Source: Paramarasmius palmivorus
Lineage: Eukaryota; Basidiomycota; Agaricomycetes; Agaricales; Marasmiaceae
Assembly (NCBI GenBank): GCA_037176845.1
Contig: JAYKXP010000046.1
Coordinates: 248,001-312,000 of the forward strand
DNA length: 64,000 nt
Direction: 5' to 3'
How positions within the stretch are numbered: the first letter of the stretch is position 1; each line of letters opens with the position of its first letter. Shown in pieces: positions 45,601 through 55,518 of this stretch. Below the pieces are notes generated by a model that saw only the letters and a list, made by a program, of their open reading frames with translations, was not told where the DNA came from and did not search any database. Made by a program: the position numbers and the translations under genes.

Positions 45601-48600
45601 TGTTGACCAAGAAGGCCTGCCATTGAATGATAGTGAGGACTGGTCGTCAGGCGGACGAACACTATCTCCCGTTTTAGAGTCGATGACTTGTTGCCGTTTT
45701 CCCAGCAGAACAGCCTTCCATTCTGCAGGGGTCTTGTCTGGTATAGACTCGACTGGATCACCCGTGCTAAGCATACTGGGCATAGGTGAATCGGCGCTAC
45801 ACACGTTCCAACCAGTGTTATGGATTAACCTTTCCAATGCTTTTCGATCACGGAGTCTGAGGAGGTGACCTTGTGTTGGTATAATGTCACTGGGATGCTT
45901 AATTCGAGATTGAGCTTTGCCAGCGTCTTCTTCGTGATCCTCCAAAAACTTGATGTGCTCTGCAGCTGTTTGTACGTCTCCTTCCCATTCGCTGTCATCG
46001 AACTGGACAAACTGACGTTTCTCGGCATCTGCCACGGTTTTCATTTGAGCATTGTAATCATCCCTCGCATCGAGGCATTCATAACGGATATTCATATTAT
46101 TCATTAACTGTTGTTGTCTTTCGCTGAATGTGTACTGCTGGAAAGCAGTCCGCCAGTCAGGTGTGTCTTTATCTCTGAGATCTGTACTGTTACGCCAAGG
46201 TTTGAAGAAGGCAAGCATTACAGAACAGTAGTATTCGTAATCGCCTCTATCACATCGAGGCGGATGAGATCCAAGAAAGTTTACTACGAGTTGCTCTGTA
46301 TCTTTGCGGAGCCTAATGGCATGCGAATCCACGAGAGGATGCCCACTTGTGAAGCTCAACTTCGAGCTATTGAAGCATGACTGTGACGGATTGTCCTGTT
46401 CTTTTTTCAAGCAATCCTTAGCATCGGGGAGGATATAGGTATCCTCGTGGTCAAGGTCTTCATCGTCTGTCTCGTCTTTGGATGCGGTCTGGCTTGCTCG
46501 GTTTCTGTTTCTCACCTTGACTCTTTCTGATAGCCTCACAAAATCATACAAGTTCATTGATTCAAGAGCCTTTGGCCGATAGATATAATCATATACCGGG
46601 GAAAGGCCTATTATCCGCTTTCTACGCTGTACAATCACGATCTTGTCGGAATCCTCCTCCACTTCTTCTGGATGCCACAGACGACGAGCCTCGCGTATAT
46701 ATTGTTGCCAATAGAAAGGGACAAATTTGTGATCGGTATAATGATCAGGATGACCCAAGAGATACATTGAGATCATCGGAGAACCCATCTCCGTCTTGGT
46801 AGAAAGAAGATTGACGGTCTGTGTTAAAATTTTCCTGGCCTTTTCACGAGTGCTGGAGGTGCCACACAGCAGTTCCGCTGATTTGGTATATGTGGAAGTG
46901 ATAGCGTCAAATATCACGTTCGTCTTCAAAGGGGACTTTGTAATGTAATCGGTGACATACATGACGACAGCTTTAATGGCCGTCCCCGATGTGAGATTTG
47001 TAACATCGGTATTACAACGAAGTAGGTAGGTAAGAGGGTGACTGAATGTATTCATCATGGGTTCTGTCTTTTTCAATGATATCCCACCAGTCTCGGGGTC
47101 TATTACTGTGATACTATAAATTGATCGAGGAAAACGCCCCTTGCATACTCTGAGTTTATTCTGCCTACATTTTGGAAGTTCCACATCCCTGTTCATGTAC
47201 GCACTACGACAGTCCCAATGAACATTTGATTTCAACAGCAGATCGTCAGTCGTGCGCTGATAGTCGGAAAGCCATGCCTTGTATCGTATACAGTCTTCGC
47301 ATTGCGCTGAATGGCTGTCGTTCATGTCAAACTTGTGTTTAACGCAGTAAGGCGGGGGGCATACCGGCATGGTTAGCGTAGGATCACGGTATTCTGTGGA
47401 TCCGCAAGAATCTTGGTTGACACGAGCTTTTATCTCAGTGTGGTCGCCTGTAATGAAATCGCCAGAGTGTACACTTTCCAGATATTCGATTATCCTTTGT
47501 TGAAAATCGCTATCAGGATCGAGTATGCGCCGGCGTATTTCCTGTGGGCTAAGAACTCCTTTAAGCCACAAAAGAAGGTGAAGATGCAACGTTAGTCTAC
47601 CTTGCTGCTCGACAACCCCGTAGTGAGCAGCGTGCTCTCCGTACAGTCCGGGTAAGGAAGAACCAACACCTAGAACACATTCTAGAAAAACTTCGACCAT
47701 AAAGTGGAAAAAGCGAGCGGCGGATACTGGATTTCGATTAATAAGGGTTAGACGATCGTCGGGGTCGCGAATAGTTGGACAGAATAACTCACTATTGTCC
47801 GCGTAATAGATGGCAATAGGATGTTTGTTGTCAGCGGGAGCGAAAGTAATGTACCAAGACGGCGCCCCTCTATGCGTCATCAAGGACCATATCTCATTCC
47901 TCATGTGCTTTTTGGTGGTGACAGAGCCCTCGACCTTCCCGGCGACAAGGTCCAAATCGTAAATGGCTTTGTAACAAGCTACCTCTTCCGGCGTTTGCGG
48001 TTTTACTTTTTCCCCCTGGACTATTCGCTGTGATAATCGTTTTAGTATGTTCTGGTCAAGATTCACAAGCCTGGTAGCAATTTCATCGAACTTCCGCTTT
48101 TCTACGAGAAGCCAGGCAGAAGTCGTAGCAGCCTTGATTTGAGCATGGCTGAAAGCTACAAACGGAAATTGAACATCCGTCTGAAAGCGTTTATCATGAT
48201 ACATCAAGAGAAACTTCGTATGGCGAGCATGGGACATACCTGCCATTGTGCCTACTCCGCCTAGGCCGTACGGAAACAGCCATGGGAACATTCTAGGATA
48301 CAATTCCGGGTTCTGCCAAATGGATTCAGGGCTTTCGGACTGTCCAATATGCAACACCTTACCTCCATTGTTGAAGTGCTCCAGAGCAAGCCTCCGCATA
48401 TCGTCAACATTCATAGTGTTTAGCTCATCTCCAGTAATCCCATGCACTGTAAATTCAACATCACCTTCCACGCCGTCTTCCTCGGCGTTGTCAGTGGTAT
48501 CGGTATCTTCAGGGGTCTTGTTACTCGTCGACTGTTTCCATTCCACGGTACAAGGAGGCTCGTCTTCCGGATAAGTTAGCAAGTTATCTTCTGAGATTAA

Positions 48601-50676
48601 GATATCGGCGTAGTCAGGATGATTGAGCTTTAACCAGTCTAACGCTTCACGTACCACTTTGCGTCGGACCAAGAAAGGGGTTCGCTTATAATCTGTGATA
48701 GTAGGGTGTGCAGGTCCGCTCCACAGTATGGCAAAGACGTCATCCAAATCGCTACGAGGTGGTGGTAGTGAAGAATAGATTTTTGTAACTGGGGACCTAA
48801 AGGCCATAGCATGAGCTTTCATCTTGCACCGACCACCCTTGATCCGGAAAAAGGTTGAAGTGTGTCTTACCCGCGAAATCAATACACGTTCCATATACCG
48901 CAGCTGTGCAAGTTGCTGAGGGACTTCTCCAATCCACAGACCTCTGGCCAGTGCGAAGGGAGGCACTTGTCCGTTGTATAACGCCTGCCTACACACCTCG
49001 CATATCTCGTCGCTCCTACGATCCAGGACCGGTCCTGGGAGGTCCGTAATGGGGTCGAGAGATGAGAACCTTTCCTTGCGCGTGACGCCTTCTACATGAA
49101 GAACGTTAAGCAGGTGAGCAACGTGACGTAATTTTGATAGTTTTTTTCTTGGTGTAAGTTGACCACAAACGGCACACCCAGCCTCTTCAAAGTTCGAAGG
49201 TGCAAACTTCTCGCACGCCTGTCTAATGATTCTATCAGTCAACTCCAAATCAGCAGGTTTGGGTGGAAAGGATACTGAGTCATGTGTGTCGATTGAGCGA
49301 TCTTTCTCGCCAGAATTTTGATCTTGACTGTCATCTTGCGCTTTGCGGTGATTACGAACGTCTTGGAACTTGCTAACATGAAGAAAAAAAGTTTCACACG
49401 AGCAATGTTTCTCCTCGCAATTGTGAACGAGGAAATACTCACGAATTTGGTCTTCGGTAGGTCGGTAACCTCCCATTCCATGTGCACTCGCAAGTTTCCT
49501 GGCATTCGTGACTGTTATGAAGGGTAGCAGGACGTGTACAGGTATATTGGTTCTGATGTGATTTGCACGGTCATATCTAGAATGCCCTGAATCGTTTGCA
49601 TGACCAGCATATTTGAATAGACTGTCCTTACCACGAATATGAAGGTCGTTGTCGTACGGCAAGAGATATGGTTTTAACATGTCAAACTCAATTAGAGTGT
49701 TCTTTGATTTTGGGCCTCCTCCTCTTGGAACGGTGCGCCCGAAAGGATTCCTTTCTTGGTAGCTTAATCTCGTGTATCGTCGGTTGACTGTGTCGAGTTT
49801 AGTACGGATTCGAAGTTCGTCAAGGAGGAATGTAACACACCAGCACCAAAATGACATGGTCCTCGACTCATGTAATTGGTTTGAAGAGTCACTCAAGGCT
49901 CTTAAAGCCGCCTTGAAGTTGTTTCGTCGGAGATATGGGCGTGTCAGGAAAAGTCGTAGGCAACGAGTAATCGTGTTCGAGGACCGAGGAGGTAAGAGAG
50001 TACACAAGTAAAGGGGATACAAGCTTTTGGCTAGCATCATGTTGAATCGACGAAGTGCATAGGCAAAACAACATGGTTGCGATAAACGAAGAGTATGTGT
50101 TCTGCTTGCGAACGCTACCATATACCGATATAAATACCGTTTTATTGACGGCGTGCCCCTGCAGGCACCTACTGTAGCCTGGTAGGCAACGGCATCGTAT
50201 CCGTTATATATACCTCGTTTGGCGTCAAGGATGGACGAGCCATCGACAAGATTGATCTCTTTAGTGGGTTCGGCGAGACCTGTCGAGGTATGTTGAGCTA
50301 GAACTAGAAATATTCGACATGAATTGTACTCACAGAACTGATCCTGGTTTATCAATTCCCCTGCTTGACCAACCCCAAAGGAATCGTTGAGGTAATGCGA
50401 GTAAGAACAATTGTACTCGATATTGTCTAACATGAACGTATCAGAAAAAGCGGTAGAAGCGACAAGAAAGTCCTTACCAGTAAGTTCGTAAGCCCGTGTT
50501 TCGATCTTCGATACAGCGGAGACATTCTTGGCAGCTTGAATGCTCTCAAGAGACTGAAACTCGCATATTGGAAGTGCTGTATTCATCAGTAAGCGCTTGA
50601 CTATACAGGGTGGAACAGTCGTACTTAGCGTAGCGAGACAGAGAAGTGTAACGATTTTGATAATTTGGATGTGCAT
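42676..50676 (-). mobile_element. Helitron, autonomous element core
   Basis: The coding core of an autonomous Helitron: Rep-type HUH endonuclease plus PIF1-like helicase in one frame. The element must extend beyond the ORF on both sides. Helitrons begin TC and end CTRR after a short hairpin and insert between A and T without target duplication. Because the element is on the minus strand, its 3' end lies below 42676 and its 5' end near or above 50,000. Neither end could be set by reading alone. Confidence 0.85.
42676..50676 (-). CDS. Helitron Rep-helicase polyprotein with C-terminal cysteine-peptidase-like domain
   Basis: Uninterrupted 2,666-codon frame. Domain order, approximate residues: 1-190 odd N-terminus with a hydrophobic leader (see findings); 450-750 zinc-binding and DUF6570-like region (CAVCGQLT, GLWIGEVP); 860-1300 Helitron-like Rep domain, with the HUH motif in LHLHLLLW near 1030 and paired tyrosines in YVTDYITK near 1240; 1740-2200 PIF1-like SF1 helicase with Walker A GGMGGTGKS near 1764, FIDEVSM and GDFAQLPPV; 2390-2660 a domain with NNSCAYD near 2399, SHFTAR near 2608 and WFYDG near 2625, a Cys-His-Asp order like ubiquitin-specific peptidases. 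The Rep nicks and transfers one DNA strand, the helicase unwinds it. The lack of stops suggests a recent or active insertion. The true start may be an internal Met around residues 200-300. Confidence 0.9.
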   Translation of the reverse strand: MHIQIIKIVTLLCLATLSTTVPPCIVKRLLMNTALPICEFQSLESIQAAKNVSAVSKIETRAYELTGKDFLVASTAFSDTFMLDNIEYNCSYSHYLNDSFGVGQAGELINQDQFCEYNSCRIFLVLAQHTSTGLAEPTKEINLVDGSSILDAKRGIYNGYDAVAYQATVGACRGTPSIKRYLYRYMVAFASRTHTLRLSQPCCFAYALRRFNMMLAKSLYPLYLCTLLPPRSSNTITRCLRLFLTRPYLRRNNFKAALRALSDSSNQLHESRTMSFWCWCVTFLLDELRIRTKLDTVNRRYTRLSYQERNPFGRTVPRGGGPKSKNTLIEFDMLKPYLLPYDNDLHIRGKDSLFKYAGHANDSGHSRYDRANHIRTNIPVHVLLPFITVTNARKLASAHGMGGYRPTEDQIREYFLVHNCEEKHCSCETFFLHVSKFQDVRNHRKAQDDSQDQNSGEKDRSIDTHDSVSFPPKPADLELTDRIIRQACEKFAPSNFEEAGCAVCGQLTPRKKLSKLRHVAHLLNVLHVEGVTRKERFSSLDPITDLPGPVLDRRSDEICEVCRQALYNGQVPPFALARGLWIGEVPQQLAQLRYMERVLISRVRHTSTFFRIKGGRCKMKAHAMAFRSPVTKIYSSLPPPRSDLDDVFAILWSGPAHPTITDYKRTPFLVRRKVVREALDWLKLNHPDYADILISEDNLLTYPEDEPPCTVEWKQSTSNKTPEDTDTTDNAEEDGVEGDVEFTVHGITGDELNTMNVDDMRRLALEHFNNGGKVLHIGQSESPESIWQNPELYPRMFPWLFPYGLGGVGTMAGMSHARHTKFLLMYHDKRFQTDVQFPFVAFSHAQIKAATTSAWLLVEKRKFDEIATRLVNLDQNILKRLSQRIVQGEKVKPQTPEEVACYKAIYDLDLVAGKVEGSVTTKKHMRNEIWSLMTHRGAPSWYITFAPADNKHPIAIYYADNSELFCPTIRDPDDRLTLINRNPVSAARFFHFMVEVFLECVLGVGSSLPGLYGEHAAHYGVVEQQGRLTLHLHLLLWLKGVLSPQEIRRRILDPDSDFQQRIIEYLESVHSGDFITGDHTEIKARVNQDSCGSTEYRDPTLTMPVCPPPYCVKHKFDMNDSHSAQCEDCIRYKAWLSDYQRTTDDLLLKSNVHWDCRSAYMNRDVELPKCRQNKLRVCKGRFPRSIYSITVIDPETGGISLKKTEPMMNTFSHPLTYLLRCNTDVTNLTSGTAIKAVVMYVTDYITKSPLKTNVIFDAITSTYTKSAELLCGTSSTREKARKILTQTVNLLSTKTEMGSPMISMYLLGHPDHYTDHKFVPFYWQQYIREARRLWHPEEVEEDSDKIVIVQRRKRIIGLSPVYDYIYRPKALESMNLYDFVRLSERVKVRNRNRASQTASKDETDDEDLDHEDTYILPDAKDCLKKEQDNPSQSCFNSSKLSFTSGHPLVDSHAIRLRKDTEQLVVNFLGSHPPRCDRGDYEYYCSVMLAFFKPWRNSTDLRDKDTPDWRTAFQQYTFSERQQQLMNNMNIRYECLDARDDYNAQMKTVADAEKRQFVQFDDSEWEGDVQTAAEHIKFLEDHEEDAGKAQSRIKHPSDIIPTQGHLLRLRDRKALERLIHNTGWNVCSADSPMPSMLSTGDPVESIPDKTPAEWKAVLLGKRQQVIDSKTGDSVRPPDDQSSLSFNGRPSWSTTVRVIDREFFDNKIENVQRRAKNQQLIQEVMSKFTLNEEQERAFLLIANHVVSVGSLPMPPPLGMYIGGMGGTGKSQVLKAVISFFQSRQESSKFMVMAPTGTAAALLGGSTYHSVLGIGERNTKSLLPKVRQRLRGVEYVFIDEVSMISAKEMYKISARLGQVTNKPELPFGGMNSIFAGDFAQLPPVIGHESGALYSRTVGVEGTSRWKQEQAMGKAAWHHITTVVILRQNMRQRHQSADDRRFRAALENMRYKKCTNADIAFLNTLISTKIKGRPSICDDEFRNVPIITAYNADKDIFNEIGCQRFAQETGQILHHFYSQDGVKPVKGSVNQDPDNDAQLGNKRNVVHLPAMTGDWQRFLWSLPGSTADNLIPAKLSLCMGMPVMIRYNVATECSVTRGQEATVYDWRASPGPLDRPCLDILFVKLKNPPTNVQLDGLPLNVVPITPTTTKTFVRLPSDDDLCIYRTQVEIVLCFAMTDYGSQGKTRDHNPVDVNNCRDYHGVYTALSRGSTAKGTIILQGFDPNKIRGGLQGSIRQEYRELELLDEITKRRFNEELPDTVQGDRRETLIKSFRDTVGSEFMPQGLHPSIRWSKRDPYIPLDLEEVRYKLIDHERSMLTETNQMRTSTKRKQRSQVTPVSRPFKRPKRPINDLSHVFGTTKTQPASQSQNPAKRKNNKDDGTPSKRPRTESNPSHNPLGPVWENNSCAYDAVFVIVHSIWKQTRAMYGRQIRLNAYNNNLMATLEDDFLRCENQEVRISEVRNNLRTQLSLVDPTTFRIGRYAAVNDVLERLFEADHPLIQAEYVCETGHRATREPHTSSNAIPILYLHGEHSVHSISQWARDITMRSAYQCDTSSCPQPLRLHLSFIEAPPVVAFDLNNRHVPYIDMVIQLPVSSSSFDYRLKGVIYYGESHFTARVVDENYGVWFYDGMLYGGEWQYNGDLIDRNLNLSVCRGKVASVAIYALQLRGDQ

Positions 50677-51213
50677 TGAGAACAGTGGGAGGAATGTCGC
50701 TGGGAACAGTACTGACTCTTTTAGTTTGAATCGAGTTATAACAAGTTTCTATTCAGAGACAACGTCCTGAAATACTTGTCCCGCGGAGGAGCAAAAGGTA
50801 GCCACGTACGATGATGCGCTGTCAAAATATCTCTGGAGCGGTAAACACGACATCCCCTCGGGCTCTAAACGGATTGTGGAGTGCGAAGTACGATAAGAGG
50901 TATAAAAATGAACGCCGTTCTTGAACGCTCGAATATTAGAGGGATTGGGTATATGGTGTCCGATATAGGCTTGTCAGAGAGTCTGGGAGAGAAGAAAGGT
51001 CCAGTGACTGATGGGTCACAAGCTGGTGACAAGCGTTCTGGAGGTACGCGAACGCATGGCCCCGGCGCGTATTTTGCTTTTTTCTTCTCAACCACCTCCG
51101 ATATTATTGTCCACTCCGCGATAGCCACGGAGCAGCTATTTTTGAAGGCTATACAATACGGTGCATAAAAGGATACGGTTCGTTGAAACTTAACAGGTGA
51201 ATCACCTCTTTTC
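50677..51213. other. Divergent promoter region of the Helitron ORF and F-box-like gene A
   Basis: 537 bases. TATAAAAATG lies near 50900 and CATAAAAGG near 51164, the latter about 50 bases before the F-box-like start. No gene seen. Confidence 0.5.
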
Positions 51214-52452
51214 ATGGATATAGACACCTCTGATTCTAATCTCGACCCGCCAAATACCTTGTCCGTTCTAGGACCCAAACCAAACCCTATCAATACCCCA
51301 GAACTCCTAGACGAGATTCTACTCCATCTCGGGCGTGGTGACTGGTGCACATTGTCCTTCGTCTCCCATTTCTTCCGGAACGTCGCGAGGAGAAGACTTA
51401 TGGATGCTCTCACTATTCAGCGTTCTTCTATCGACGTGTGCAGAAAGTACATCACTTCCCTCATAGACCTTAATACTACGCCGCTTATTCGACAAGCCAC
51501 CGTAGACGTCTCGGTCTCTACCTGGGAAACCGGATATTATCTGCGTAGAGCTTGCTCCGCTACGACCACTCGGGCATTAACGATCCTCGCGACAAGCCAT
51601 GCCGTTTCGTGGGGCGACCTGTCCACTACCCTCATGACTATATTGCTTCACAATCTTCCTAACATCACCGTACTTTGCATCAGGCCACTCCATCCCTTCC
51701 TTCAAATTGCGCTTCTTGAAGGATATTCCGCAAAGCTGGTCATGTTAAAGATCCATTCTTCTATCGGAGAAGCGTCCTCCTGGGGTACTGTGAATTTGCC
51801 GTGCCTTGAAACGCTGGAAATCGTCGAGGATTGCTCGGACATGCAGGGGAGCTTGGTAACCCATTTCACCAAGTATGTCTGCGCTCCGAAATTGCGAAAC
51901 GCATCGCTCGTAGCAGCCACGGAAATGCCGGTTTTCGGAGTGATAGAGTTTTTGATCGCATTCGGAGAGTTGCTGGAGGTTGTCAAAGTGATTGGCACTA
52001 TAGTACCTTATGGTACGTGTGTTTAAAGTGCTGCTTTATCTTTGCTAACATGTGTGAAAGGGCGCGACAGAACTATTTTCCCACCGTTACCGAATGTTCG
52101 TATCGCTAGTCTAGAACTAGTGCTCGCCACAGAATTCCTCACACGAACACCGGGTGGTGTAGTCCGATGGCCGAAGTTAGAGACTCTCATATTGGAAAGC
52201 GATTGGCTGACCATAGAGACGGAGTTCTTCAGGGAGGTTAACTGGGTCGGACTCAAAGAATGCTTGTTGATCCTTACTCCTCCGCCCACAATTATCTGTG
52301 GATATAGAGCGAGCGTTCCTGTACTTGGCGAGACCTTCCGGAGGATGTTCATAGATAAGATAGCGAAAGGTACGGGTGGCTGGGATATAAGCAGCGTATT
52401 TACAGTTGGACAGATAAAATGCGACCCAATGTATCAAACTATTGTCGAGTAG
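51214..52452 (+). CDS. F-box-like / LRR-type protein A
   Basis: Two exons (51214-52012, 52061-52452), 396 aa. An N-terminal F-box-like segment reads INTPELLDEILLHLGRGD and WCTLSFVSHFFRNVARRRL, followed by a long region with degenerate Leu-rich repeats (LPNITVLCIRPL, LPCLETLEIVED). F-box proteins select substrates for SCF ubiquitin ligases; Agaricomycetes have very large lineage-specific sets. It is a paralogue of F-box-like B at 60.1-61.4 kb; matches run over the whole length (VRRYITS/CRKYITS, CGYRA/CGYRG, KCDPM/RCDPL). Its stop lies 48 bases from the stop of the convergent RNase H1-N-like gene A. The 48-nt intron is absent in copy B. Confidence 0.75.
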
Positions 52453-52500
52453 ATAATATACATACGCGTGTTCTTGATACAAAAACCTGAGCTCGAATAC

Positions 52501-54329
52501 CTACAGTAATTCGTCGGCTATATCTGGCCAGATCGATATTTCTCTTCTCGCGACGTATTCACTAAACTCCTTGAATGCATCAGACAGAGATCCAAAGTAT
52601 CGCTTCACTTTCCCGCCACGATATCGTAATCCTTTGCGAATAAGATCTTTACTATGAAGGTATCAACAACAAGGGAAAAACACTATATGAAACCCCTTAC
52701 TTGTTACTATAGACGCCGGGTTGAACGCCTTCTATGACCAGATAATGTAGATCGGACTCGGAGTGCGGCGTAGACTGGCATACGAGTTCGAACACGGTTT
52801 TGCTGGATCGATATTCTTCGTAATACTGATGTGCGATAGAAGTGCTGGAAAATCCTTTCCAAATCACTTGGTCCGTTGAAACACCATCAAGATACTTCGA
52901 CGCGCCATCCCAAGCGAGCTCATCATCCCTGTTGACGTTTGTTATCAGTTTGATAGCAGTTGAGACAAAATGGAAACGCCACCATTTGGAGAATATCCCA
53001 TGCATGAAGTTACTTGTATCTGGGTCGGTCCCGATATATACGACAAAGCGTGTATGTTTGCTTTCTGGTAGGAATCCAGAGACATCGGATTTTAGACCCG
53101 TATCGGCTTTACATGGCCCTGATTCAGATGGTGTGAGCTTGTGAATCTGAGAAGGTAGGAATGATTGTACCCCTCGCAATGCGACTGTTGAGCATAGCAC
53201 TGTTTAGCTTTCCTTGAAAGATTACAGTCTCGTCGATCGGACGCAAACTTGAAGCAGGAACAGGAACAGTATTATACTGATCATCCCTGACAGCAGACTG
53301 AACTACCTCAGGCCGAGTAGCACAATATCCGGGACCGTCGTGTCCTATCGCGTGGTCGCGCATGAACTGTGTGGTAGTGGGAGGCCTAGTTTCATTGCGT
53401 TGCTCGCTTCTCTGGGTTCGTCGTAGAATTATGGAAGGAAATCGGTTACCAAATCGGTTGAACTCTGTCCGAAGATCAAGGTAAGTTGACGGTATAGCGT
53501 TGTTATTATCATTGTTTGCTTTGACATACCGGCAAGCCGAGGACGAAGGATTCGGGGCCCATCTCCAGGTGATAGACAGTCGAGGGCATCACTTGTACGA
53601 TTGTCACCTGTAGCTTGTGGTAGTTGAAACTTCTTGCCAAACATTGTATCAGCGGTGGCGGTGGCGACTCCGTCACGGTGTGGAATGTTGACTGCTACTG
53701 GTGAATAAAGATAGCGAATGCGCAACCAACTAGTGAGATCTAACGGTGATCATCAGGGAAATAAAAGAGGTCTCTCACCATTACCAGTACCATAGAAACA
53801 TGCATGAGTCGTGCCAACGTCCCGCCTAATAAACCGTCCTTTCGACCCACTCCAAGAGACCGCTGTTCGAGGCGTCGCAAGTACATCCTGGTCGGGGTAC
53901 GTAGGAGAAAAGGACTCAAGGGGAATCTTCGCAATGAAGCTTTCATAGACTTGTACTAGAACGTCGTGAACACCAAGTACGCGGCATGATAGAAGGAAAG
54001 CTTACCTAGTTTTTGAGATTGAATAGCAAATCCTCCATAGTCGTTATTAATTAGTTCTCCTAGCATCTGTACGAGTTCTTTGACGTGGGGAATTAATTCG
54101 TTTGGTTGCAAGCCGCCTCTGGTCTTGAGGCTTTCTTGTTCGAGCGCGAGTTTTGCAGCTTCTGTTGATGCAAACACGTAGAAAGGTCAGTCCCCAAAGC
54201 ATTACGCGACACAGTCGAAAGCTTACTTTCGCATTTCAAGGAATAGATTCTAACTGCTCTGGCGATAGAGACAATGGTGGTCACATCGTCGTCTTTCAAA
54301 GGAAGTCGCGGGTGCATGGTGATGAACAT
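52501..54329 (-). CDS. RNase H1 N-terminal-like (viroplasmin-type) protein A
   Basis: Minus-strand multi-exon gene from about 54329 to the TAG at 52501-52503; the early exons are approximate. It starts near MHPRLPLKDDDVTTIV, with helical and low-complexity middle exons. The C-terminal half has two repeats of an RNase H1-N-like unit. The first runs VVYIGTDPD, MHGIFSKW, then (after an intron) GVSTDQVIWKGF and AHQYYEEY. The second runs PGVYSN, GLRYRGGKVKRYF. In RNase H1 and caulimovirus viroplasmin the matching pattern (YxVxxGxxPGIYxxW, then FKxFxxxxxA) binds RNA:DNA or double-stranded RNA. No catalytic RNase H domain follows. Paralogue of the gene at 58.3-60.0 kb, with the last two introns at the same sites. 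Function is unknown; nucleic-acid binding is inferred from motif similarity. Confidence 0.6.
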
Positions 54330-54549
54330 ATATCAAGAGAACGTGTCAGCGGAATCGTCCATGGTGTGGCACCAGGGAAACTATTTAAATACAGGCAACC
54401 GGGCATCGTGAGCCATTGTTTGGACGACATCACAACGATACACGAGTTACTTTTCTTAAAAAAATATTCCTTGACTAATGGACAGAGCTGTGTTATCCCA
54501 ATCTCAAGATGAATTCATTGACAAGCGGACAAGAAATCCAGGGGGACTA

Positions 54550-55334
54550 TTAGATGCTAGCCTCCGCCATACCAATTACCCGGCAATAACCACGGTGCTT
54601 CTTCCAATATCCTGTATAATACAGGCCTCTCTCACCGAGACTAATTTCGGCTCCACATCCTTTGCAAACGACGATGTAAGGTGTGAGCAGCGCTTTCTCT
54701 ACCCACGGGTCCTGTAAAAACATGTTACGGCGTTGACTTGGAGTCGTTCTTCTGCGTTTGCCTTGGAACCCCTGGAAGAATCAGTGTTGGTGTTGGTGAA
54801 CCATAAAAGTCTTGGGATGCATGACGAACAGTGTATTTCGAGGTTGACGATACAGGTGGCTTACGCTTTTGTTCGGCACGATGAGACAGGTTCTTGCGCG
54901 TGTTGAGTAAGTACTGTGTCAAAGCGAACAGAAAGCTAGGAAATAGGACGTACTAACGAAGAGGTAACCTTGAACAAATGCTCCTGATAAACCACTGGTA
55001 AAGGGGTACGCGATCCAGACTCTCGAACGAAGGTAGAGGACATAGGCCCGGGGCTCCTTACTACGTCTCCAGGAATAGAAGGCTTATAGGCATTGTCTAC
55101 CACAACATGGTCGGGCAGATCCACATTTGAAGTAGGAGACGCGTAGGTGGGGCGTGAAATTGCCAAGGATGTGTTGTGGTCGACATGGAGGAGGGACGCT
55201 ATTGAGAGTCGTCTGTCATCGGTAGTAAGACACATGATGAGCTTTGTATGCCAGGCCTCAGTAATGTAGAAGATCTGGCAATAGCAGTAACTTACCCTTT
55301 TTTGATCGTGACGGCGAGTGGTTGAAAGTACCAT
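54550..55334 (-). CDS. C2HC zinc-finger-like protein A
   Basis: Minus-strand gene with a short first exon (MVLSTTRRHDQK), a Pro/Ser-rich middle and a last exon ending at TAA 54550-54552. The last exon encodes FLQDPWVEKAL followed by CKGC, nineteen residues, then HRGYC: a C-x2-C-x19-H-x3-C cluster likely to bind zinc. The same motif with the same spacing occurs in the next gene (B). It resembles a widespread unnamed Agaricomycete module (DPxV, CxGC, YxxxxWxxH). Exon limits in the middle are uncertain. It lies next to RNase H1-N-like gene A on the same strand. DNA or RNA binding is possible but unproven. Confidence 0.5.
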
Positions 55335-55518
55335 CGCACGCCGCAGTAGTCACGCTTACCGGCTACCGTAAAGACAATTCATTCAGGGTAATGACCCCAC
55401 AAGGTGCTAGTAAATCTCGCTTGACTTGAGGTAATATATAGGTACCGAGGGTGTTGACCGAGATCCGTCTTGAAGTAGCTGAGGCCGACGATCACTATTC
55501 AAGATGTCAACCACTAGA

